DNA of 64,000 nt, taken from Opitutaceae bacterium. GTDB lineage: Bacteria > Verrucomicrobiota > Verrucomicrobiia > Opitutales > Opitutaceae. A program made the translations under genes and the position numbers. Positions 16,397 to 24,738 of the stretch are shown one piece after another (position 1 is the first letter of the stretch; every line of letters starts with the position of its first letter). The stretch is taken from the NCBI GenBank assembly GCA_016711225.1, contig JADJTK010000001.1, positions 383,230-447,229 on the forward strand, in the 5' to 3' direction. Below the pieces are notes generated by a model. It did not search any database, was not told the DNA's origin, and saw only the letters and a program-made list of their open reading frames with translations.

Positions 16397-17905
16397 ATGA
16401 GCACCGCGCCCCTTTCCCGGCTAATTCTCGTCACGGGTGCCACCGGCTATGTCGGCGGACGGCTGGTACCTCGCCTGCTTGAGGCGGGGTATCGGGTGCG
16501 TTGTCTGGTGCGCGATCCGGCGCGGCTGCAGGGCCGGTCGTGGCTCGGGCAGGTGGAGGTGGTCGCAGGGGATGTCCTGCAGGAGGCGACGCTGCCCAGC
16601 GCCATGCAGGGGGTGGAGGCGGTGTACTATCTGGTTCACAGCCTGGGTGGTGGGTCCGATTTTTCGGAGCGGGATCTGCTGGCCGCCCGCAATTGTGCCG
16701 AGGCGGCAAGGTCCGCCAGCGTCTCGCGTATCATCTATCTAGGCGGCCTCGGCGATCCGCAGGCGGAGCTTTCGCCCCACCTGCGTTCGCGGCAGGAGAC
16801 CGGAGCGGCCCTGTGCGAGGCGGGGGTGCCCGTCACCGAGTTCCGCGCCGCGGTGATCGTCGGCTCCGGCAGCCTGTCCTTCGAGATGATCCGTTATCTC
16901 ACGGAGCGGCTGCCGGTGATGATCTGCCCGCGCTGGGTGTTCACGCGCGTGCAGCCCATCGCGATCCGCAACGTGCTCGACTACCTCGTCGCCGCGTTGG
17001 AGTGCCCGGAAAGCGCGGGGCGCGTGCTGGAGATCGGTGGGCAGGATGTGCTCACTTACGCCGGCATGATGACCGGCTACGCCCGCGCCCGGGGGCTGAC
17101 CCGCCGCCTGCTCTCCGTGCCGGTGCTTACCCCGCGGCTGTCGTCGTATTGGGTGCACCTGATCACTCCTATCCCGGCGACCATCGCTCGCCCCCTTATC
17201 AAGGGCCTGGGCAATGAGGTGGTCGTTCGGGACGACACGGCGCGGCGCCTTTTCCCGGGCATCCCACTGCTCGACTACGACACCGCGGTCCGTTTGGCCC
17301 TGGGTAAGATAGAGACGCACGGGGTCGAGACCGCCTGGAGCGATGCACTCACCTCCAGCCAAGGTCAGACAACTCCCGTGGCCTTGCTCAGCAGCGAGGG
17401 GATGATCATCGAGCGGCGCCAGCGCCCGGTCTCCGCCGGGACCGCTGCGGTGTATCGGAGTTTCGCCTCGCTGGGCGGGAAACGCGGCTGGCTCTATCTC
17501 AACTGGACGTGGCAACTGCGCGGGATGGTCGACCGCCTCTGCGGCGGGGTGGGGATGCGGCGGGGACGCCGTGACCCGGAGGAGCTGCGGGTGGGCGATG
17601 CTCTCGATTTCTGGCGAGTGGAGGCGGTGGAGCCCGGCAGCCTTCTCCGGTTGCGGGCGGAGATGCGTGTGCCGGGCCGGGCCTGGCTCGAGTTCCGGGC
17701 CGTCGCGCAGGTCGACGGGCACACCCTGCTCACCCAGACCGCGTTCTTCGAGCCGAAGGGGCTATCGGGGCTGCTCTACTGGTATGCCCTGTATCCGGTC
17801 CATGCGCTGATCTTCGGCGGTCTCATCCGACAAATTGCCGCCGCGGCCGCCCATCGCGGCGACCGAGCACTCACCCAAACCGCGCCGCGGCCCATCTCTT
17901 CATGA
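16397..17905 (+). CDS. SDR/NAD(P)-binding protein with C-terminal DUF2867 (YbjT-like)
   Basis: 502 residues. Residues 8-230 form an atypical short-chain dehydrogenase Rossmann domain: VTGATGYVGGRLVPRLLEAGYRV (GATGYVGG dinucleotide loop), EAVYYLVHSLGG, and RIIYLGGLGD. The last 150 residues (WLYLNWTWQLRGMVDRLCGGVGMRRGR, then LRLRAEMRVPGRAWLEFRAV) match DUF2867, a START-like pocket. A polyketide- or lipid-like substrate has been suggested for such fusions but none is proved. First large gene of the probable operon; its stop overlaps the next start by 4 bp (ATGA), showing translational coupling. A diverged operator pair lies just upstream. Confidence 0.88.
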   Translation: MSTAPLSRLILVTGATGYVGGRLVPRLLEAGYRVRCLVRDPARLQGRSWLGQVEVVAGDVLQEATLPSAMQGVEAVYYLVHSLGGGSDFSERDLLAARNCAEAARSASVSRIIYLGGLGDPQAELSPHLRSRQETGAALCEAGVPVTEFRAAVIVGSGSLSFEMIRYLTERLPVMICPRWVFTRVQPIAIRNVLDYLVAALECPESAGRVLEIGGQDVLTYAGMMTGYARARGLTRRLLSVPVLTPRLSSYWVHLITPIPATIARPLIKGLGNEVVVRDDTARRLFPGIPLLDYDTAVRLALGKIETHGVETAWSDALTSSQGQTTPVALLSSEGMIIERRQRPVSAGTAAVYRSFASLGGKRGWLYLNWTWQLRGMVDRLCGGVGMRRGRRDPEELRVGDALDFWRVEAVEPGSLLRLRAEMRVPGRAWLEFRAVAQVDGHTLLTQTAFFEPKGLSGLLYWYALYPVHALIFGGLIRQIAAAAAHRGDRALTQTAPRPISS

Positions 17906-19239
17906 AGACTCTCGCCATCATCGGTTCCGGCATCGCCGGCTTGGGCTCCGCGTGGTTCCTGCATCGAGATTTCGAGGTGACCGTCTTCGAGGCGGCCGAC
18001 TACATCGGCGGCCACACCCACACCGTCACGGTCGACGACGACGGGCGGCCAGCGCCGATCGACACCGGCTTCATGGTGTTCAATCACGTCACCTATCCGC
18101 ACCTCACGCGGCTCTTTCGCACCCTCGCGGTGCCGACCAAGCGTACCGACATGTCCTTCGGCGTGCAGCATCGCCCGCGCGGACTCGAGTACTGCGGCAG
18201 CAGCCTCAATCATCTCTTTGCCCAGCGGCGTAATCTCCTCCGGCCTTCGTTCTACCGGATGCTGCTGCAGATCGACCGTTTCAACCGCGAGGCCGCCGCC
18301 GCCCTCGACGATCCGGAGCTCCGGCACCTCAGCCTCGACGACTATGTGCGCCGCGGTGGTTACGGGGAGGACTTTTTCCAGCTCTACCTCATCCCGATGA
18401 GCTCGGCGGTCTGGTCGACTCCGCCGGCCCAGATGCGGCGCTTCCCCGCCGCCACCTTGCTGCGTTTCTTCCACAACCACGGTTTCCTCGGCCTGAACAC
18501 CCAGCATCCCTGGTGGACGGTCGAAGGAGGGGCGCAGGCCTACGTGGAGAAGGTGTCGGCGCCGTTCCGCGACTGCATCCACCTGAGCACGCCGGTGCGC
18601 CGCGTGCGCCGCCTTGCGGAAGGCGGCGTCGAGGTCGCCACCGACACGGCCAGCCGGCGCTTCGACAAGGTCGTCTTGGCCTGCCACGCGCCGACCACGC
18701 TCGCCCTCCTGGGCACCGATGCCACTCCCGAAGAGCGCCGCCTACTCGCGCCCTTTCGCTACCAGCCCAACGCCGTCACCCTGCACACTGACGCCTCGAT
18801 CATGCCGCGCGCCCGCCTCGCCTGGTCGGCGTGGAACTACCGGCTCGATGCCCTGGCGACGCCGTTCGCCGAATCGCTCGAACACGGAGCGGACGAGCTT
18901 GCCGTGTCCACCCACTACTGGATGAACCGGCTGCAGGGGGTATCTGAACGGAGGAACTATTTTGTGTCGGTCGAGGGAAGGCACCTGCTCGATCCTGCCA
19001 AAACGTTGCGTACCTTCACCGAGGAGCATCCGCTCTTCGACCTCGCCGCCGCCCAGGCCCAGCCCGGTATCCCTGACCTCAATGCGGCCGCTGTCGGTCG
19101 CACGGAGACGTATTTCGCCGGCGCGTGGCAACGCTACGGTTTCCATGAGGACGGACTGCTCTCCGCGGTGAACCTCGCGACGCTCATCCTCGGGGGCGAC
19201 CCGTGGGACCGCGCCGGCGCGGCAAAGGCAGGCACATGA
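17902..19239 (+). CDS. FAD-dependent amine oxidase-like oxidoreductase
   Basis: 445 residues with an N-terminal FAD site MKTLAIIGSGIAGLGSAWFL (GxGxxG) and a Glu ending beta-2 (VFEAADYIGGHTHTV). The GG doublet motif and DTGFMVFNHVTYPHL are typical of the flavin amine-oxidase family. It is the member usually found beside DUF1365 and CFA-synthase genes in light- or singlet-oxygen-induced operons, where relatives take part in modifying unsaturated fatty acids. The C-terminus (ETYFAGAWQRYGFHEDGLLSAV) closes the FAD pocket. It overlaps both neighbours by 4 bp. The true substrate is not known from sequence. Confidence 0.9.
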   Translation: MKTLAIIGSGIAGLGSAWFLHRDFEVTVFEAADYIGGHTHTVTVDDDGRPAPIDTGFMVFNHVTYPHLTRLFRTLAVPTKRTDMSFGVQHRPRGLEYCGSSLNHLFAQRRNLLRPSFYRMLLQIDRFNREAAAALDDPELRHLSLDDYVRRGGYGEDFFQLYLIPMSSAVWSTPPAQMRRFPAATLLRFFHNHGFLGLNTQHPWWTVEGGAQAYVEKVSAPFRDCIHLSTPVRRVRRLAEGGVEVATDTASRRFDKVVLACHAPTTLALLGTDATPEERRLLAPFRYQPNAVTLHTDASIMPRARLAWSAWNYRLDALATPFAESLEHGADELAVSTHYWMNRLQGVSERRNYFVSVEGRHLLDPAKTLRTFTEEHPLFDLAAAQAQPGIPDLNAAAVGRTETYFAGAWQRYGFHEDGLLSAVNLATLILGGDPWDRAGAAKAGT

Positions 19240-20108
19240 ACCCGGCACCTTTCCGCTCCTCGCTCTACGAGTGCACCGTGCTCCATGAGCGTTTCACGCC
19301 GCAGCGCCACCGCTTTGCGTACCGGTTATTCTACTTCGCGCTCGATCTCGACGAGCTCCCGTCGTTGCCGCGTCGGCTCGGGCTGTTCTCCCTCGTCCGG
19401 CCCAACTGCTTTCGCTTCCGCGAGAGCGACTTCCTGCCGCTCGGGGAGGCTTTGCACAACCCGTCGGAGTCCGCTGCGCCGGGCTACGCTACCGCCGACC
19501 TTGGCACGTTGAAATCCCGGGTGCGCGCCTTCTGCGCGGCGCACGGCGCCGACTTCGGCCCGCAGGGTCGCGTGCTGCTGATCACCCTGCCGCGGGTGCT
19601 CGGCTTCCAGTTCAACCCGGTCTCCTTCTATTTTTGCGCCGACGCCGCCGGCCGGCCCGTCGGCGCGATCGCCGAGGTGACGAACACCTTCCACGAGGTG
19701 AAACCGTATTTCATCCCGCCCACGGCGGCATCGGCCCCCGGTCTGTTCCGGCTGCGCACGCCAAAACAGTTCTATGTGTCGCCGTTCTCCGGACTAGACC
19801 TGGAGTTCGACTTCACCCTTCACCACCCGGGCCAGCGGCTGGCCGTGCGTATCGACGACCGCGACGCTGGCCGGCGCGTGCTGCACACGACGCTGACCGG
19901 GCGGCGCGCCCCGCTCACCGACGCGCGGCTGGCGTGGTTCCTCGTGAAGTACCCGCTCGTCACGCTCGGGATCGTCGCGCGCATCCACTGGCAGGCCTTC
20001 CGCCTCTGGGTGAAGCGGGTGCCGTTCTTCCCGAAGGCCGCGCACGCCGCCGCTCAACAAAGTCTCTACCGCCCGCATCCCTCCATCGCCCGCACTCCCA
20101 CCGCATGA
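19236..20108 (+). CDS. DUF1365 family protein
   Basis: 290 residues. Family features are SSLYECTVLHERFTPQRHRFAYRLFYFALDLDEL at the N-terminus, VLLITLPRVLGFQFNPVSFYFC, AIAEVTNTFHEVKPYF, KQFYVSPFSGLDLEFDFTL and a C-terminal helix PLVTLGIVARIHWQAFRLWVKRVPFF. No catalytic role has been established for DUF1365; it is strongly linked in genomes to the preceding FAD oxidase and the following CFA-synthase-like enzyme. The start at 19236 overlaps the upstream stop by 4 bp, and its stop overlaps the next start by 4 bp, so the three are one translationally coupled block. Confidence 0.92.
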   Translation: MNPAPFRSSLYECTVLHERFTPQRHRFAYRLFYFALDLDELPSLPRRLGLFSLVRPNCFRFRESDFLPLGEALHNPSESAAPGYATADLGTLKSRVRAFCAAHGADFGPQGRVLLITLPRVLGFQFNPVSFYFCADAAGRPVGAIAEVTNTFHEVKPYFIPPTAASAPGLFRLRTPKQFYVSPFSGLDLEFDFTLHHPGQRLAVRIDDRDAGRRVLHTTLTGRRAPLTDARLAWFLVKYPLVTLGIVARIHWQAFRLWVKRVPFFPKAAHAAAQQSLYRPHPSIARTPTA

Positions 20109-21427
20109 ACCCGATCGCCCGCACCACGACCCGTGCCGCCGCCGTCCCTGCGCCCGTTTCCAGCGGCGGCCTCTACCAGCGCCTCACCCTTCGCGCTCTC
20201 GCGCAGATGCCCGCCGGCCAGCTCCATCTCGAGCTGCCCGACGGCTCTGTGCGGCGTTTCGGCGGGGATGAAAACATCCATTGGCACACGACGGCGCTGG
20301 CGCCCGCCGCCCTCGCCATCCCGCAGGTGGCCGCGATCAAGGTGCGCCGCCCCGCGTTCTTCTCCAAGTGTGTACTCTTCGGAGACATCGGTTTCGCCGA
20401 GGCCTTCATCGACGGCGATTGGGAGACGCCCGACCTCGCCGCCGTCATCGCCTGGTTCGTGCTCAATGTGGACCGCTCGCCCTCGCTCTCGGGCTCCCGG
20501 GCGAAGGCGCTCGGGACCAACCTGCTGCGCGTGGCCAACCGGCTGGCCCATCTCTTCCGGCCCAATTCCCGGCCCACGGCGGCCCGCAACATCCGGGAGC
20601 ACTACGACCTCTCCAACGACTTCTTCCGCCTCTGGCTGGATCCGTCGATGATGTATTCGAGCGCCCGTTGGACACGCCCCGACTTCACGTTGGCGGAGGC
20701 CCAGCGCGCCAAGAACGACGCGCTCTGCCGCAAACTCCACCTTACCGCCGCCGACCATGTGCTCGAGATCGGCACCGGCTGGGGCGGCTGGAGTCTGCAC
20801 GCAGCCCGCGAGTACGGTTGCCGCGTCACCTCGCTTACGATTTCGCCGCAGCAGTACGATTTGGCCCGCGAGCGTATCGCCGCAGCGGGGCTGGGCGAGC
20901 GCATCGAGGTGCGCCTGCAGGACTACCGCGACCTTCCCGCCGGAGAGCAGTACGACAAGCTTGTCTCCATCGAGATGCTGGAGGCCGTCGGGCACCGCTA
21001 TCTGGAGGCCTGGTGCCGGGTGGCGGCCCGGGCGTTGAAGCCCGACGGGCTGATGGCGCTGCAATTCATCACCTGCGCCGACGATCGCTACGCGGAGATC
21101 CGTCGAGGGGTGGATTTCATCCAGAAGCACGTGTTCCCCGGCTCGCTGCTGCTCTCGCTCAATCGCCTCAACGGCCTGCTCGCTTCGACCGGTGGCTTCG
21201 TCCTGCACGGCCTGGAGGACATGGGGCAGGACTACGCGCGCACGCTGCGGGTCTGGCGCGAGGAGTTCAACCGTCGCGCTGCGGCTGTGTGCGAGCTCGG
21301 CTTCGACGAGCGCTTCCTGCGCAAATGGAACTACTACCTCGCCTACTGCGAGTCCGCCTTCGCCCTCCGCAACATCAGCGTACTCCAGACCGTGCATACC
21401 CGCCCCAACAACCTCTCCTTCCGCTGA
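20105..21427 (+). CDS. cyclopropane-fatty-acid-phospholipid synthase-like methyltransferase (first copy)
   Basis: 440 residues. The N-terminal 150 residues form the lipid-binding region of CFA synthases (FGDIGFAEAFIDGDWETPDL). HYDLSNDFFRLWLDPSMMYS at 167-186 and the SAM site VLEIGTGWGGWS at 219-230 follow, then SLTISPQQYDLARERI and the catalytic-region text EMLEAVGHRYLEAW. These enzymes transfer a methylene or methyl from SAM to the double bond of membrane phospholipid acyl chains. In light/oxidative-stress operons relatives make cyclopropane, branched or furan fatty acids. The product is unknown here. Coupled to DUF1365 by a 4-bp overlap; followed by a palindromic repeat and DUF1475. Confidence 0.92.
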   Translation: MNPIARTTTRAAAVPAPVSSGGLYQRLTLRALAQMPAGQLHLELPDGSVRRFGGDENIHWHTTALAPAALAIPQVAAIKVRRPAFFSKCVLFGDIGFAEAFIDGDWETPDLAAVIAWFVLNVDRSPSLSGSRAKALGTNLLRVANRLAHLFRPNSRPTAARNIREHYDLSNDFFRLWLDPSMMYSSARWTRPDFTLAEAQRAKNDALCRKLHLTAADHVLEIGTGWGGWSLHAAREYGCRVTSLTISPQQYDLARERIAAAGLGERIEVRLQDYRDLPAGEQYDKLVSIEMLEAVGHRYLEAWCRVAARALKPDGLMALQFITCADDRYAEIRRGVDFIQKHVFPGSLLLSLNRLNGLLASTGGFVLHGLEDMGQDYARTLRVWREEFNRRAAAVCELGFDERFLRKWNYYLAYCESAFALRNISVLQTVHTRPNNLSFR

Positions 21428-21456
21428 GCCTCCTGCTGCTCCTACTTCCCTCGGTG

Positions 21457-21518
21457 GTGGGGCAGGCTTTACGCCCGCCAAGTTTGCTCCGGCTGGCGGG
21501 CGTGGAGCCCGCCCCACC
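21457..21518. repeat. interspersed inverted repeat, GGCGGGCxTxxAGCCCGCC family
   Basis: GTGGGGCAGGCTTTACGCCCG in the left arm faces TGGCGGGCGTGGAGCCCGCC in the right arm, making a long hairpin between the first CFA-synthase gene and DUF1475. A related arm occurs at 59472-59496. No T-run, so not an ordinary terminator. Confidence 0.7.
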
Positions 21519-21551
21519 ATCGCCCCCTCCCACCTTTTCCGTCTTCTCCCC

Positions 21552-21947
21552 ATGCTCTGGTTTCTCCGCCTCCTCTTCCTTGCCGTGCTCGGCTCGATGC
21601 TCTGGGTCACCAGTTGGGCCAGTTTGCAGCAGTCCATCCTCGCGATACCGCGCGAGGTCTTTACGCATCCGTGGTTCATCGCCACGCTCTGCGACGCCTA
21701 CTTCGGCTTCCTCACCTTCTACGTGTGGCTCGCCTGGAAGGAGCCGACGCTTGGCGCCCGCTTGCTGTGGTTCATCGCCGTCATGGCCCTCGGCAATCTG
21801 GCCATGGCGCTCTATGTGCTGGTTGAGCTCTTCCGTATCCGCTCGTCCTCGCAGTTCGGCGAGGTGGTCGCCCGGCGGAACAACGGCAACATCGTGCTCC
21901 CGGGCGCCCTCGTCGCCGTCTCGATCGTGATCTACTGCGCGGCCTGA
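21552..21947 (+). CDS. DUF1475 family membrane protein
   Basis: 131 residues with about four membrane helices: MLWFLRLLFLAVLGSMLWVTSWAS, WFIATLCDAYFGFLTFYVWLAW, LLWFIAVMALGNLAMALYVLVELF and the C-terminal VLPGALVAVSIVIYCAA. The pattern PWFIATLCDAYFGFL matches DUF1475. The family's function is unknown; the context is a light-stress lipid operon. The start is the ATG after the CTTCTCCCC tract. The upstream gap of about 120 bp is mostly taken by a palindromic repeat. Confidence 0.75.
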   Translation: MLWFLRLLFLAVLGSMLWVTSWASLQQSILAIPREVFTHPWFIATLCDAYFGFLTFYVWLAWKEPTLGARLLWFIAVMALGNLAMALYVLVELFRIRSSSQFGEVVARRNNGNIVLPGALVAVSIVIYCAA

Positions 21948-21991
21948 GCCATGGTTACACCACGGTCACATTATCCTGTCTCCGGATTCGT

Positions 21992-22050
21992 TGTGGGAGC
22001 GTGCTTGCACGCGATTGGCGCGCTGAATCGCCTGCAAGCAGGCTCCTCCA
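21992..22050. repeat. interspersed inverted repeat, GTGCTTGCAC family
   Basis: GGAGCGTGCTTGCACGC (left) and GCCTGCAAGCAGGCTCC (right) form a hairpin that ends one base before the DUF2062 start codon, so it occupies the place of a ribosome site. Same family as 1446-1515. Confidence 0.7.
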
Positions 22051-22051
22051 G

Positions 22052-22687
22052 ATGAACAAACGAGCCAATCCGCCTGCCTTGGCTTCATCGGAAGCCGGTT
22101 CCGCACCGCAACTCTCCTGGTGGCGACGCCGCATCGTCGCTCCGCTGACGCTTCAGCTCACCCAGGGGCTCACTCCGGAGCGGCTCGCCCTTGCCCTGGC
22201 GATCGGCGGGGTGATCGCGGTGAACCCGTTCCTCGGCACAACCACGCTCGGCTGCGTGGCCGCCGGGGTCTTGCTCCGGCTAAACCAGCCGGCCCTGCAG
22301 ATCGCCAATCTCCTCGCGGTGCCGTTCCAGCTCGCGCTCATCCTGCCCTGGGTGCGCGCCGGCGAATGGCTCTACGGCGCCGCGCCGATGCCACTTGATC
22401 CGACCGCGCTCGCGTCGGTGTTCACCACCGGGCCGGCGTGCTTCCTCGCGCGCTTCGGCGAGAGCGGTCTCCACGCGGCCAGCGCGTGGTTGCTTGCGGC
22501 GCCATTGCTGGGCGCGGTGTTCTACTTCGCCCTGCGCCCGGTCCTGCGAGCGTTGGGGCGCCGACTCACGCAACGCGGCGGAATTGCGCCGTCCGCGAGC
22601 GAACCGGCCCAGGCACCGGCCTTCGCTAAGGCTACGGCGGGCACGGGAAGGTCCGGACCTGCTGCTGGATCGAATAGCCACGACTGA
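22052..22687 (+). CDS. DUF2062 family membrane protein
   Basis: 211 residues with the DUF2062 pattern: LTQGLTPERLALALAIGGVIAVNPFLGTTTLGC, LRLNQPALQIANLLAVPFQLALILPWVRAGEWLYG, and a last helix AAPLLGAVFYFALRPVLRALGRRL. Function unknown; some relatives are fused to glycosyltransferases or act near lipid-handling enzymes. The C-terminal 35 residues are low in complexity and include PAFAKATAGTG, coded by a GCCTTCGCTAAGGCTACGGCGGG stretch that looks like an interspersed repeat running into the gene end. A palindrome occupies the ribosome-site position, so translation may depend on upstream genes. Confidence 0.82.
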   Translation: MNKRANPPALASSEAGSAPQLSWWRRRIVAPLTLQLTQGLTPERLALALAIGGVIAVNPFLGTTTLGCVAAGVLLRLNQPALQIANLLAVPFQLALILPWVRAGEWLYGAAPMPLDPTALASVFTTGPACFLARFGESGLHAASAWLLAAPLLGAVFYFALRPVLRALGRRLTQRGGIAPSASEPAQAPAFAKATAGTGRSGPAAGSNSHD

Positions 22688-22710
22688 GCCGCCGAAACCA
22701 TCGTTCCACT

Positions 22711-23520
22711 ATGTCGTCCATCGTGCTCCTTCTGCTCGCCCTCGCCGTCGCCTGCGGAGGGTTTGCGCTGCTGTTCTTCGTCGGTCGCCGTATCGGGAAT
22801 TTTGGCATCGTGGATGTCGCCTGGTCGCTCGGCTTCGCTCCGCTGGCGGCGTTCTACGGGCATTTTGGCGGCGGCGCTTTCCCGCGACGCCTGCTCATCA
22901 CCGCGATGGCCGGGCTCTGGAGCCTGCGGCTGGGCGGTTACCTCGCGCGCCGCGTGCTCGGCCATCTGGACACTGAGGATGGGCGCTACCGGCAGCTGCG
23001 CCGCGACTGGGCGGGCAATCTGGATGTGAAGATGGCCCAGTTTTTCCAGTTCCAGGCGCTGCTGCTGGTGGTGCTCTCGATCCCGTTCCTGCTGGCCGCG
23101 CGCAACCCGGCGCCGAAGTTGCATCCGCTCGAACTTGCCGCCGCCGGATTGTGGTTGGTCGCGCTGGTGGGCGAGACCCTGGCGGATGCCCAGCTCGCCG
23201 CCTTCAAGCGCAACTCCGCCAACCGAGGACGCGTGTGCGATGTCGGCCTGTGGGGCTGGAGCCGGCACCCGAACTACTTCTGCGAATGGCTGGTGTGGGT
23301 GGCCTTCGCGCTCTTCGCCCTCGCCTCGCCGTGGGGGTGGGTCGCGCTCTATGCACCTGCACTGATGCTCTTCTTCCTGCTCAGGGTAACAGGCATCAAA
23401 TACACCGAGGACCAGCTCCTTCGCTCGAAGGGCGAGGCCTACCGCGCCTACCAGGCGCGCACCAGTGCCTTCGTGCCGTGGCCGCCGCGCCGCGACGGCG
23501 CAGTAGCGAGTAGCGGGTAG
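22711..23520 (+). CDS. DUF1295 / steroid 5-alpha-reductase-like membrane protein
   Basis: 269 residues with six or so membrane helices. DUF1295 features are GRRIGNFGIVDVAWSLGFAPLAAFY, LWSLRLGGYLARRVLGHLDTEDGRY, and the C-terminal GLWGWSRHPNYFCEWLVWVAFALFAL with RHPNYF, the motif shared with isoprenylcysteine methyltransferases and steroid reductases that binds a nucleotide or SAM cofactor. It could reduce a double bond in a lipid product of the neighbouring enzymes. It starts 23 bp after DUF2062. The last codons and stop lie inside the left arm of a 23-bp inverted repeat, so the annotated C-terminus (AVASSG) is repeat-derived. Confidence 0.88.
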   Translation: MSSIVLLLLALAVACGGFALLFFVGRRIGNFGIVDVAWSLGFAPLAAFYGHFGGGAFPRRLLITAMAGLWSLRLGGYLARRVLGHLDTEDGRYRQLRRDWAGNLDVKMAQFFQFQALLLVVLSIPFLLAARNPAPKLHPLELAAAGLWLVALVGETLADAQLAAFKRNSANRGRVCDVGLWGWSRHPNYFCEWLVWVAFALFALASPWGWVALYAPALMLFFLLRVTGIKYTEDQLLRSKGEAYRAYQARTSAFVPWPPRRDGAVASSG

Positions 23521-23619
23521 CGAGAATCCGGAACGATCCCTCATTCGCAACTCCACCGAGGCCGCACGATCTCTCCGGGGCTCTACCTACTCACTACTCG
23601 CTACCCGCTACTCGATACT
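23502..23619. repeat. 23-bp near-perfect inverted repeat spanning a gene junction
   Basis: The left arm 23502-23524 (TAGCGAGTAGCGGGTAGCGAG core) and right arm 23597-23619 are complementary at 22 of 23 positions, with a 72-bp loop. The left arm includes the DUF1295 stop codon; the right arm ends 16 bp before the next start. It could stop, slow or stabilise the message between the two genes. Confidence 0.75.
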
Positions 23620-23635
23620 TTCTCCCCTTCTCCCC

Positions 23636-24682
23636 ATGCTCGACACCCTGCTCGAAAAGAACCTCCTGCCCGACTGCGCGCTCCGTTTCGGTATCCGCCG
23701 CCTGTTGGCGCAACGGATCCGCGAGGAGACGGCTCCTTCCACCGTCGAGCAGCAGGCGCGCCTCTCTGCCATCGCCGCCGACCTGCGCACGCAGCCGATC
23801 GCCATCAACACCCAGGACTCGAAGACGCAGCACTACGAGGTGCCCACGGCGTTCTACCAGCGCGTGCTCGGCCCGCGGCTGAAGTACTCGTGCTGCTGGT
23901 TCGAGCGCGGTGACGAGACGCTCGCTGAGGGCGAGGAGGCGATGCTGCGCCTCTACGCCGAGCGTGCGCGCCTCGCCGACGGCCAGGAGATCCTCGAGCT
24001 TGGCTGTGGCTGGGGCTCCCTCTCGCTCTGGCTGGCCGAGCGCTACCCACATGCGCACATCACCGGCGTATCGAACTCGCGAACGCAGAAGGAGTTCATC
24101 GACGCCGAAGCGCGGCGGCGCGGCTTCGGCAACCTCACCATCGTCACCTGCGACATGAACGACTTCGACATCGCCGCGGCGCGTTTCGACCGCGTGGTGT
24201 CCGTCGAGATGTTCGAGCACATGAAGAACTGGCCGCGCCTGCTCGCCAACGTGGCGCGCTGGCTCAAGCCCGGCGGCCTGTTCTTCCTGCACATCTTCAC
24301 GCACTCGCGCCTCGCCTACCACTTCGTTGCCCGCGACGAGACTGACTGGATGAGCCGGTATTTCTTCACTGGTGGCATGATGCCGAGCGACGACCTGGTC
24401 GCGCGCTTCCAGGACGATCTCACCCTGCGCGACCATTGGACCGTAAACGGTCGCCACTACCAACGCACCGCCGAGCTGTGGCTCCAGAACATGGATCGCG
24501 CCCGCCGCGAGCTGCGCCCGTTGCTCGCCGCGACCTATGGTGCTGGCCAGGCGACAAAGTGGTGGGTGTATTGGCGTGTATTCTTCCTCTCCTGCGCTGA
24601 GCTCTGGGGCTACCGCCGAGGGGAGGAGTGGATCGTGAGTCACTACCTCATGGAGAAACCTGCTCGCACCGAGCCAAGATGA
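23636..24682 (+). CDS. CFA-synthase-like SAM methyltransferase (second, divergent copy)
   Basis: 348 residues. It lacks the long N-terminal lipid domain of the first copy. Family motifs are QHYEVPTAFYQRVLGPRLKYSCCWF (65-89), the SAM site ILELGCGWGSLSLWLAERYP (119-138), GVSNSRTQKEFI, VVSVEMFEHMKNW and LFFLHIFTH. This set resembles the coclaurine N-methyltransferase-like branch of the CFA-synthase superfamily, common in bacteria beside DUF1295. The acceptor is probably a lipid from context, but an N- or C-methylation of another molecule is possible. Last gene of the plus-strand run; convergent with the hybrid kinase 56 bp away. Confidence 0.9.
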   Translation: MLDTLLEKNLLPDCALRFGIRRLLAQRIREETAPSTVEQQARLSAIAADLRTQPIAINTQDSKTQHYEVPTAFYQRVLGPRLKYSCCWFERGDETLAEGEEAMLRLYAERARLADGQEILELGCGWGSLSLWLAERYPHAHITGVSNSRTQKEFIDAEARRRGFGNLTIVTCDMNDFDIAAARFDRVVSVEMFEHMKNWPRLLANVARWLKPGGLFFLHIFTHSRLAYHFVARDETDWMSRYFFTGGMMPSDDLVARFQDDLTLRDHWTVNGRHYQRTAELWLQNMDRARRELRPLLAATYGAGQATKWWVYWRVFFLSCAELWGYRRGEEWIVSHYLMEKPARTEPR

Positions 24683-24738
24683 CAGCGATTGCCTCCTCGG
24701 GTTCAGCTCAGCTCGGCGTGGCCGCCGCGTAGCGACAC

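Noticed and set aside
19792..19797. Another TAGAC inside DUF1365
   Set aside because: Single, within coding sequence, with no partner 11 bp away.
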